From positions 1-5,463 of the forward strand of contig JADFHH010000146.1 in assembly GCA_022567275.1 (NCBI GenBank): a stretch of DNA of 5,463 nucleotides, read 5' to 3'. Source of the stretch: Pseudomonadota bacterium. GTDB taxonomy: Bacteria; Pseudomonadota; Alphaproteobacteria; Rhizobiales; Methyloligellaceae. The stretch's first letter is position 1; the number at the start of each line of letters is the position of its first letter. The notes under the pieces are model-generated. The model searched no databases and had not been told where the DNA came from. It saw only the letters and a list, made by a program, of their open reading frames with translations. Both the position numbers and the translations under genes were made by a program. Positions 1 through 5,042 of the stretch are shown here, piece by piece.

Positions 1-973
1 CCGCTTCACGGATCATAGCCAAATCCTGGTCCGTGTCCGGATTGGGGGTGGTCAGTAGTTTCTCGCCAAAGAAGATCGAATTGGCGCCGGCCAGCAGGCA
101 CAAGATCTGGGCTTCTCTCGACAGGGCCTGGCGTCCGGCCGAAAGCCGCACCCGCGATTTCGGCATGACGATGCGCGCGGTGGCGATCATACGCACCATC
201 TCCATTGGCTCAACGGGCGCTTGCGCTTCGAGCGGCGTGCCCGCAACCGCCACCAGCGCATTGATCGGCACGCTTTCGGGATGCGGGTCCATACCGGCCA
301 GTATTTTTAACAGATGCGCGCGGTCGCGGCCGCTCTCCCCCATGCCGATGATGCCGCCGCAGCACACGGTGACGCCGGACTTTCTGACACATGCGATGGT
401 GTCCAGACGGTCCTGATAGGTGCGGGTCGAGATGATTTCGCGGTAAAATTCCGGCGAGGTGTCGAGATTGTGGTTGTAGGCCGTAAGCCCGGCCCCGGCC
501 AGCCGGTCCGCCTGGGCCTGGTTGAGCATACCAAGCGTCACGCAGGCTTCCATGCCCATTTCGCGCACGCCAACAACCATTTTCAGAACCTGGTCGAACT
601 CTGACCCCTCGCGCACCTCGCGCCACGCCGCGCCCATGCAAAAGCGCGTCGCGCCGGCATCCTTCGCCGCGCGCGCGGAGCTGAGCACCGTCTCGACATC
701 GAGCAGAGCTTCCTTTTCCAGCCCTGTGTCTTTGGCGTAGTGGGCCGATTGCGGGCAATATTTGCAATCCTCCGGGCAGCCGCCGGTTTTGATGGAAAGC
801 AGGCTCGCCAGTTGCACGGAGCCTTCCTCGTGCCATTTCCGGTGCACGCATTGCGCCCGGTGAACCAGCCCGATCAGGGGGGACTCAAGGATCGCTTCTA
901 TTTCATCGACGCTCCAGTCATGGCGAATGTTCGCCACGCTGTTCCCGCAATCGTCATGGCCGTTATTCGACAT
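1..973 (-). CDS. bioB: Biotin synthase BioB (C-terminus cut by window edge)
   Basis: Radical-SAM enzyme that inserts sulphur into dethiobiotin to make biotin, the last pathway step, in the cytoplasm. Reading the minus strand from the ATG at 973-971 gives 324 codons with no stop before the left edge. The SAM-type [4Fe-4S] motif is GGCPEDCKYCPQSAHY (Cys66, Cys70, Cys73). The [2Fe-2S] ligands, by alignment to E. coli Cys97/Cys128/Cys188/Arg260, are Cys112 (FCMGAAWR), Cys144 (EACVTLGML), Cys204 (CCGGIIGMGE) and Arg276 (VRLSAGR). YNHNLDTSPEFY and the late TTPNPDTDQD are also typical. E. coli BioB has 346 residues, so probably only 20-35 are missing. The N-terminus is about 13 residues longer than in E. 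coli. The upstream ATG near 997-1013 is out of frame, and GGGA lies about nine bases before the chosen start. It is divergent from bioF. Identity is secure; the exact start is moderately sure. Confidence 0.96.
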   Translation of the reverse strand, partial: MSNNGHDDCGNSVANIRHDWSVDEIEAILESPLIGLVHRAQCVHRKWHEEGSVQLASLLSIKTGGCPEDCKYCPQSAHYAKDTGLEKEALLDVETVLSSARAAKDAGATRFCMGAAWREVREGSEFDQVLKMVVGVREMGMEACVTLGMLNQAQADRLAGAGLTAYNHNLDTSPEFYREIISTRTYQDRLDTIACVRKSGVTVCCGGIIGMGESGRDRAHLLKILAGMDPHPESVPINALVAVAGTPLEAQAPVEPMEMVRMIATARIVMPKSRVRLSAGRQALSREAQILCLLAGANSIFFGEKLLTTPNPDTDQDLAMIREA

Positions 974-1036
974 GAATCTGATCCCGCCGTGATACGTTCG
1001 ATTGCCGCTTCATCTTCGCTCAGGTAATACAAGAAC
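974..1036. promoter_or_regulatory. Divergent bioB/bioF promoter region
   Basis: These 63 bp separate the start codons of bioB (minus) and bioF (plus), so both promoters and any shared operator must lie here or inside the genes. I looked for known biotin-regulator boxes: the BirA dyad (TTGTAAACC, 14-16 bp spacer, GGTTTACAA) and the BioR palindrome (TTATMKATAA). Neither is present. The only hint is GGTAATACAA at 1023-1032, which weakly resembles one BirA half-site but has no partner at the right distance. A GAATC (GANTC, the CcrM methylation motif of alphaproteobacteria) sits at 974-978 next to the bioB start; one such site is not significant alone. No riboswitch-sized leader fits. That it is a promoter region is inferred from gene layout. 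Confidence 0.6.
1002..1030 (+). promoter_or_regulatory. Possible bioF promoter (-35/-10 pair)
   Basis: TTGCCG at 1002-1007 (4 of 6 to the sigma-70 -35 consensus) and TAATAC at 1025-1030 (3 of 6 to the -10 consensus) are 17 bp apart. If used, transcription would start near 1037, the A of the bioF ATG, giving a leaderless or nearly leaderless message. The match is weak and was chosen by eye. Confidence 0.25.
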
Positions 1037-2221
1037 ATGGATGGAAGCGAAAGCCGTTATCGGGCGTGGCTGGAGGCGCGCGCCAAATCGGGCCTGCTGC
1101 GCGAATTGCGCAGCGCGGCGCATGACGCGCCAGGCTTTGTGAGTTATGGCGGTGCGTCATTCGTGAACTTCTCCAGCTCTGATTATCTCGGCCTGTCGCG
1201 GCATCCCTTACTGATCGAACGCGCGCACGAATGGGCGCAGCGTTATGGCGCGGGCGCGGCGGCTTCGCGTCTGGTGACGGGTAATCTCGATTTGTTCGAT
1301 GGCGTCGAGGCCAAGGTCGCGCAACTCAAGAACAAGCCTGCGGCACTCGTCATGGCATCGGGCTTTCAGACCAACGCCACCGTCCTGCAAGCCCTGTTCG
1401 ACAAACAGGTACTCGCCGCCGAGCCGATTATTTTTGCCGACCAGCTCATCCATGCCAGCATGCATTTCGGCTGCTGGGCGGCGGGCGTGCGCCAGCATCG
1501 TTACCACCATTGCGATATGCAGCATCTGGCATCCCTGCTGGCGAAACACGGCCAGGAGTCCGGTCCCAAATTCATCCTCACCGAAAGCATCTTTTCCATG
1601 GATGGCGATGTCGCCCCCATGGCGGAATTGGCCGCGCTGGCGGAAAAATTCAACGCCATGCTCATCTGCGACGACGCCCACGCGACGGGTGTTCTGGGCG
1701 CGCGCGGCGAGGGATTGAGCGGCGCGGCCGATGTGGTCATCGGCACCTTTTCAAAAGCCCTGGGCAGCTACGGCGCTTATGTTGCGTGTAGCGAAGGCTT
1801 ACGCGACTATCTGGTGAACCGCTGTTCGGGCCTGATTTATTCAGCCGCCTTGCCGCCGCCGCTGCTCGGCGCGATCGATGCCAGCCTTGAGCTGGTGCCC
1901 GGTCTCGATGCCGAACGCGCGCATGTTCAGGCGCTGGCCGCCAGCTTCCGCGAAGGCGCGGGCGCTCTGGGCTATGACACAGGCGCCTCAAGCACACAGA
2001 TCGTACCGCTGATTATTGGCGGTTCGCAAGACGCGCTCGACTTGAGCGCGCGGCTCAAAGATTCCGGTTTCTGGGTCACCGCCATCCGCCCGCCGACGGT
2101 GCCTGAAGGGACCGCGCGGCTTCGCCTGACCTTCTCCGCCGCGCATAAACGCGCGCAAGTGGACGCGTTGCTGGATACGCTCTCGGGAGCGCTCGGGCAA
2201 AACCGCGCGTCGATGCCATGA
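1037..2221 (+). CDS. bioF: 8-amino-7-oxononanoate synthase BioF
   Basis: PLP enzyme of the alpha-oxoamine synthase family. It condenses pimeloyl-ACP with L-alanine, losing CO2, to give 8-amino-7-oxononanoate (KAPA), the first committed ring-assembly step, in the cytoplasm. The 394 residues fit the family (E. coli 384). Visible motifs in order: NFSSSDYLGL (44-53), glycine-rich GAGAAASRLVTGN (71-83), ASGFQTN (107-113), DQLIHASM with cofactor-stacking His139, TESIFSMDGDVAP (182-194), DDAHATG with Asp212 and His215 (E. coli Asp204/His207), and GTFSKALGSYG with Schiff-base Lys240. AIRPPTVPEGTARLRLTFSAAH (349-370) is strongly BioF-like and argues against the paralogues Kbl and HemA. The start is the first possible ATG: an in-frame TAA lies at 1025-1027. 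Only a poor ribosome site precedes it (AGG, about 12 bases away). It overlaps the next gene by ATGA, so the two are probably co-translated. Confidence 0.96.
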   Translation: MDGSESRYRAWLEARAKSGLLRELRSAAHDAPGFVSYGGASFVNFSSSDYLGLSRHPLLIERAHEWAQRYGAGAAASRLVTGNLDLFDGVEAKVAQLKNKPAALVMASGFQTNATVLQALFDKQVLAAEPIIFADQLIHASMHFGCWAAGVRQHRYHHCDMQHLASLLAKHGQESGPKFILTESIFSMDGDVAPMAELAALAEKFNAMLICDDAHATGVLGARGEGLSGAADVVIGTFSKALGSYGAYVACSEGLRDYLVNRCSGLIYSAALPPPLLGAIDASLELVPGLDAERAHVQALAASFREGAGALGYDTGASSTQIVPLIIGGSQDALDLSARLKDSGFWVTAIRPPTVPEGTARLRLTFSAAHKRAQVDALLDTLSGALGQNRASMP

Positions 2222-2850
2222 AGCTGGTGCTGGTCCATGGCTGGGGATTTCATTCAGGCGTATGGGACAATCTCATACCGCTTCTGGGCGGCCATGAACT
2301 GTTTCTCATCGATCTGGGATTCATACGCGGCGGTCCCAAGGCAGCGCATGAAATGCCCGGGCGTTCGCTGTGCATTGGCCATTCATTCGGCGTCATGTGG
2401 CTGCTCAAACACGGCCCCCGCCCGATGCGCGGACTGGTGAGCATTGCCGGGTTCGATTGTCTGCACAAATATGTGCCCGAAAACGTGCTCGAAGCGATGC
2501 GCGATGGGCTGCGCCGCGATCCGCAAGCGCAGTTGCAGCAATTTTGGAATAACGCCGGCCTTGCCGGATATGTGCCCGAAGGTGAACTCGACGGCGGCGG
2601 CCTGCGCGGCGGGCTGGACTGGATAGCGGCATGGGACGCGGGCGAGGAGCTGAAAAATCTCGGCACGCCGGTTCTGGCGCTGGCCGGCAAGGATGACCGC
2701 GTTGTCCGCAAGGACGCAAGCCAGGCCATCTGGGGCGGCGGCGCGGCCGAGCTGCATTGGCTGGACAAGGGCGGGCATTTGTTGCCGCTCACCGACCCGG
2801 AATGGTGCGCGGCGCATATCAACAGATTTGCCGATGGCCTTGAAGCATGA
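2218..2850 (+). CDS. Small alpha/beta hydrolase, probable pimeloyl-ACP methyl ester esterase (BioH/BioG type)
   Basis: Probable carboxylesterase that hydrolyses pimeloyl-ACP methyl ester to pimeloyl-ACP, the BioF substrate. Seen: a 210-residue alpha/beta hydrolase with LVLVHGWGFHSGVW at the N-terminus (oxyanion-hole HGWG at 7-10), nucleophile elbow GHSFG (Ser56), acid in AGKDDRVV (likely Asp160) and catalytic His187 in KGGHLLP. HGWG followed by a Trp after about five residues resembles BioH. It lacks the usual PGxGxS loop, having DLGFIRGGP instead. It is shorter than E. coli BioH (256) and near BioG-family length (about 215), so it may be a distinct type. Its ATG overlaps the bioF stop (ATGA) with no good ribosome site of its own, which suggests translational coupling and supports a pimelate-end role. 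The fold is secure; the substrate is inferred from context. A generic esterase cannot be excluded. Confidence 0.85.
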   Translation: MKLVLVHGWGFHSGVWDNLIPLLGGHELFLIDLGFIRGGPKAAHEMPGRSLCIGHSFGVMWLLKHGPRPMRGLVSIAGFDCLHKYVPENVLEAMRDGLRRDPQAQLQQFWNNAGLAGYVPEGELDGGGLRGGLDWIAAWDAGEELKNLGTPVLALAGKDDRVVRKDASQAIWGGGAAELHWLDKGGHLLPLTDPEWCAAHINRFADGLEA

Positions 2851-2866
2851 ACAGCGACGCTATATT
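2839..2866 (+). promoter_or_regulatory. Possible promoter for the small exported-peptide gene
   Basis: CTTGAA at 2839-2844 and CTATAT(T) at 2860-2866 resemble the CTTGAC / CTATAT housekeeping promoter of alphaproteobacteria. The spacer is 15 bp, two short of the preferred 17. It lies over the 3' end of the hydrolase gene and would start transcription near 2873, about 25 bases before the ATG at 2898. It would give the small gene its own transcript. Judged by eye only. Confidence 0.3.
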
Positions 2867-2897
2867 CGGGTGTAATGTTAGGGTCGGGACAAAATCT

Positions 2898-3053
2898 ATG
2901 AAACGCGCATTTGCATCGATCATGGTGTCTGCGGCACTCGTCATTTCGCTGCGCGCCGCTTATGCCTGCAACCACGCAATTCTGTGTCCTGATCAATGGG
3001 TCTGGCCGGACGCCGAAGGGACATGCGTGGAAGCCGTCCCGCCAACCATGTGA
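2898..3053 (+). CDS. Putative small exported cysteine-containing peptide (51 aa)
   Basis: I do not recognise this family. From the ATG at 2898 the product is 51 residues with a convincing signal peptide: MKR, a hydrophobic core (residues 4-18), then AYA before Cys24, a standard A-x-A signal peptidase I site. The mature part would be about 28 residues, starting CNHAILC, with Cys24, Cys30 and Cys43, two Trp, and a PPTM end. The -2 Tyr and -3 Ala fit a lipobox poorly, so a lipoprotein is unlikely. GGGA at 2885-2888 lies about nine bases upstream. The same frame is open back to an ATG at 2847 overlapping the hydrolase stop (ATGA), giving 68 residues; I prefer 2898 because that start puts the signal peptide at the N-terminus. 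If it is not a gene, 2851-3226 holds only the promoter-like and palindromic elements listed. Chance ORF remains possible. Confidence 0.45.
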   Translation: MKRAFASIMVSAALVISLRAAYACNHAILCPDQWVWPDAEGTCVEAVPPTM

Positions 3054-3061
3054 CCTGGCTG

Positions 3062-3096
3062 TTAAACCGTTTCCGGTTTTCACGGAAACGGTTTAA
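3062..3096. repeat. Perfect 14-bp inverted repeat (hairpin) between convergent units
   Basis: The left arm 3062-3075 (TTAAACCGTTTCCG) and right arm 3083-3096 are exact reverse complements around a 7-base loop (GTTTTCA). It begins nine bases after the stop of the small plus-strand ORF and faces the convergent minus-strand unit, so a bidirectional transcription terminator is the simplest reading. No T-run follows the stem on either strand, which is unlike a textbook intrinsic terminator. A protein-binding palindrome or RNA-stabilising hairpin is also possible. The structure is certain, the role is not. Confidence 0.85.
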
Positions 3097-3112
3097 GGCC
3101 GCACCTGCGGCC
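3097..3112. repeat. GC-rich palindrome abutting the 14-bp hairpin
   Basis: GGCCGCACCTGCGGCC is a perfect 7-bp inverted repeat with two central bases. As RNA it would fold with six pairs and an ACCU tetraloop. It starts on the base after the preceding hairpin ends, so the two form a tandem pair of stem-loops. Confidence 0.7.
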
Positions 3113-3113
3113 T

Positions 3114-3127
3114 GGCGCTTACGCGCC
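3114..3127. repeat. Short GC-rich inverted repeat
   Basis: GGCGC (3114-3118) and GCGCC (3123-3127) pair around TTAC. It is short and would be unremarkable alone in GC-rich DNA. It is listed because it is the third stem-loop in a row, one base after the previous palindrome. Confidence 0.45.
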
Positions 3128-3135
3128 GCGCCCGC

Positions 3136-3165
3136 CCCCGGGCCTGGCCTTCGGCCAGCCCGAGG
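3136..3165. repeat. Imperfect GC-rich hairpin, possible REP-like element
   Basis: The inner stem CTGGCC (3144-3149) / GGCCAG (3153-3158) closes on a TTC loop. Past one bulged C (3143), pairing continues GGG/CCC and beyond to 3136 and 3165 with one mismatch, which would be a G-U wobble in minus-strand RNA. The flank (CCGAGGACAGGCTCCGGCCC) resembles the CCTCGGGC-type intergenic palindromes that recur in many alphaproteobacterial genomes. Only one copy is present here, so repetition in the genome cannot be shown. Confidence 0.55.
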
Positions 3166-3208
3166 ACAGGCTCCGGCCCGAACGAAGTGAGGAATAGCCG
3201 CGAGCGAG

Positions 3209-3228
3209 AAAAACCAGCGCGCGACGCT
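3209..3228 (-). terminator. Weak candidate terminator after the membrane-protein gene
   Basis: On the minus strand, AGCG and CGCT (3228-3225 and 3219-3216) can form a 4-bp stem around TCGCG, followed two bases later by TTTTT (3213-3209). The stem is very short and overlaps the stop codon. It would end the bioD-bioA-membrane-protein message. The larger hairpins at 3062-3165 may be the real terminators for both directions. Confidence 0.2.
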
Positions 3229-3718
3229 ACCAGTACATTTTGGCCTTCCTGGCGTCTTCGGTGTTGGGTTTGCGCCAGGCCTTGGCAATCGGGTTGATCG
3301 AGACCATGCCCACATCCCGCTCCGGCCCGGGCGGGAAATAGATGCCGTCATAAGGCATGAAACAGGCCTCCATTATATGAAACTTTTGCTGGTCGATCCT
3401 GGTGCGCTCGCGCATGCGCAAGGAGTAGACCACCACCAGAATCGGAAACGCCGCGGCCATCGCCAGCACGGCGAAATCGCCGAGTGCCCCCGTTCCCCCG
3501 CGGAACAGATCGGCGCCGCCAAGCGCCAGGTAGGCGGCGGCGAGCGCGAGGACAATGGCGCCTGCGAACAGCTTCACATAACGCCGGTCCGATTTGCCGA
3601 TGCGCTGGGCCGTGCGCTCAAGCTCATCAATGCGCACCGCCGCCGCGCGTGCATTGGCGGCGGCTTCCTCGGGAAGGCTTTCCAGAAAAGTCTCCAGATC
3701 GATATTGATGCGCTCCAT
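3227..3718 (-). CDS. Hypothetical two-helix membrane protein at the end of the bioD-bioA unit
   Basis: I do not recognise this 163-residue protein. In order it has: an acidic, Ala-rich helical N-terminal segment (residues 1-47, with a probable short coiled coil, AAVRIDELERTAQRIGKSD); a hydrophobic helix at about 49-67 (LFAGAIVLALAAAYLALGG); a Gly-rich connector with LFRGG; a second hydrophobic helix at about 81-100; then a basic stretch (RMRERTRIDQQK) and a soluble C-terminus with FMPYDGIYFPPGPERDVG. The positive charges flanking both helices suggest both ends are cytoplasmic, in the inner membrane. The ATG at 3718 follows AGGA with eight bases between and begins 15 bp after the bioA stop, so it is probably co-transcribed with bioD and bioA. 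Nothing seen indicates catalysis. A biotin role is only guilt by association; it may be an unrelated passenger. That the gene is real is supported by codon pattern, ribosome site and spacing. Confidence 0.8.
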   Translation of the reverse strand: MERINIDLETFLESLPEEAAANARAAAVRIDELERTAQRIGKSDRRYVKLFAGAIVLALAAAYLALGGADLFRGGTGALGDFAVLAMAAAFPILVVVYSLRMRERTRIDQQKFHIMEACFMPYDGIYFPPGPERDVGMVSINPIAKAWRKPNTEDARKAKMYW

Positions 3719-3733
3719 GGACTTAATCCTGCT

Positions 3734-5038
3734 CTAGATTTGCTCCAGCCCCTCGAACAGCCCGGCATAGGCACGCGTGAGTTCCGCATCCGTTATACAA
3801 TAGGGCGGCAGCAAATAAACGGTCGGCCCGATTGGGCGGATATTGAGGCCGTTTTTCAGATACCAGTCGCGCAACAGCTCCCCGGCGCCGGTCTTGTAAG
3901 ACCCTTGCGTCCCGGCAAGCTCGAACGCCAGCACACAGCCCATGGCGCGCGGGTGTTTTACCTTGTCATGGGCCATGAGACGCGCCAGCTGCGCGGCGTT
4001 GCGCTCGCCGATATGGGCGACTTTCTCAAGCGCCTTGTCTTGCTCGAACAATTCCAGCGATTTGCACGCCACGGCGCAGGCCAGCGGATTTGCCGTAAAA
4101 GTATGGCCATGGGCAAGTGCTGTGTCGAAACTGTCGCTCAAAAAAGCCTCGTAAACATCCTCGCGCGCGACCGTCACCGCCATCGGCAGCATGCCCGCGG
4201 TGAGCGCTTTGGAGAGGCAGATGATGTCGGGCACGAAATCCACTCTCTCGCAGGCAAACAGCGTGCCGGTGCGCCCGAATCCGGTCGCCACCTCATCGTA
4301 GATGACGAGCAGTCCGGCATCGCGCGCCATCTGGCTTATTTGCCGCACGAATTCGGGACGCGAAAAACGGAATCCACTCGCGCCCTGCATCAGCGGCTCG
4401 ATAATGAGCGCGGCGGCCTTGCCGCCATGCGCATCGAGTGCGTCAGCGAAAGTTTTGAGCGCGTCCTCTTCTCTGGCCGCGATGGCGTTATCGCCCTCCC
4501 AGGTCTCGGCGTAGGGGACCGTGTGCACGGTGCACATCAGCTCCTGGAACAGGGTAAAAAAATTCGAGCCGCGCCCCAGCGACATGGCGCCCAATGTGTC
4601 GCCGTGATAACCGCCCTCGAAGGCAAAGAACTCTGTGCGCCCCGCATCGCCCTTGTTGCGGTGATACTGAAACGCGAGTTTTAGCGCGACTTCGACCGCG
4701 GTCGAGCCATTGTCGGAGAAAAACACACGATTGAGATCGCCGGGCAGAACCGCCGCAAGCGCTTGCGAGAGTTGTGCCGCAGGGGGATGGGTGAAGCCGG
4801 CGAACATGACATGCTCCAGCCTTGCCGCCTGCTCCGACAGGGTTTTCACCAGCGCCGGGTGGGCGTGACCGTGAATGCAGGTCCACCAGGACGAGATCAA
4901 ATCGAGTATTTCATTGCCCTGCTCATCCAACAGCGATGCGCCCTTTGCGCGGGTGACGACAACCTGGTCGCGCTCGCTCGCATGCTGGGTGAAGGGGTGC
5001 CAGATATGGCGCTTGTCGATGTCGAGGATGCCGCTCAT
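3734..5038 (-). CDS. bioA: Adenosylmethionine-8-amino-7-oxononanoate aminotransferase BioA (DAPA synthase)
   Basis: Class III PLP aminotransferase that converts KAPA to 7,8-diaminopelargonate, usually with S-adenosylmethionine as amino donor, in the cytoplasm. The 434 residues match the family (E. coli 429). Motifs: RHIWHPFTQ (10-18), SSWWTCIHGHAHP (49-61), FFSDNGSTAVEVALK (106-120), GGYHGDTLGAMSLG (142-155, Tyr144 and Asp147 aligning with E. coli), IIEPLMQGASG (212-222), YDEVATGFGRTG with Asp248 and Arg256, LSKALTAGMLP with Schiff-base Lys277, HTFTANPLACA, and NIRPIGPTVYLLPPY with substrate-carboxylate Arg401. Phe16 replaces E. coli Tyr17. The frame stays open upstream to an ATG at 5152 inside bioD, but homology begins at MSGILDIDKRHIWHP, so I start at 5038. 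Only four bases separate the bioD stop from this ATG and no clear ribosome site is seen, suggesting coupling to bioD. Confidence 0.97.
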   Translation of the reverse strand: MSGILDIDKRHIWHPFTQHASERDQVVVTRAKGASLLDEQGNEILDLISSWWTCIHGHAHPALVKTLSEQAARLEHVMFAGFTHPPAAQLSQALAAVLPGDLNRVFFSDNGSTAVEVALKLAFQYHRNKGDAGRTEFFAFEGGYHGDTLGAMSLGRGSNFFTLFQELMCTVHTVPYAETWEGDNAIAAREEDALKTFADALDAHGGKAAALIIEPLMQGASGFRFSRPEFVRQISQMARDAGLLVIYDEVATGFGRTGTLFACERVDFVPDIICLSKALTAGMLPMAVTVAREDVYEAFLSDSFDTALAHGHTFTANPLACAVACKSLELFEQDKALEKVAHIGERNAAQLARLMAHDKVKHPRAMGCVLAFELAGTQGSYKTGAGELLRDWYLKNGLNIRPIGPTVYLLPPYCITDAELTRAYAGLFEGLEQI

Positions 5039-5042
5039 TTTA

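Noticed and set aside
210..851. A 213-codon minus-strand frame overlapping bioB
   Set aside because: It is in a different frame from the BioB coding frame and shows no family motif; the true bioB frame carries all Fe-S cysteines.
1023..1032. GGTAATACAA as half of a BirA operator
   Set aside because: Only an imperfect half-site; at 14-16 bp upstream there is no matching inverted half (best about 4 of 9).
2250..3083. A 277-codon minus-strand frame opposite the alpha/beta hydrolase and small ORF
   Set aside because: Rich in Ser, Pro and Arg, no recognisable domain, and opposite a gene with a complete catalytic triad.
3794..3803. TTATACAATA as a BioR-like box
   Set aside because: It lacks the TTATMKATAA symmetry and lies inside the 3' end of bioA, away from any promoter.
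3377..4684. A 435-codon open frame on the plus strand, antisense to bioA and the membrane-protein gene
   Set aside because: It runs opposite to bioA, whose motifs are unmistakable, and its translation is a low-complexity Arg/Gly/Ala mix with no recognisable domain. Long antisense frames are common opposite GC-rich genes.
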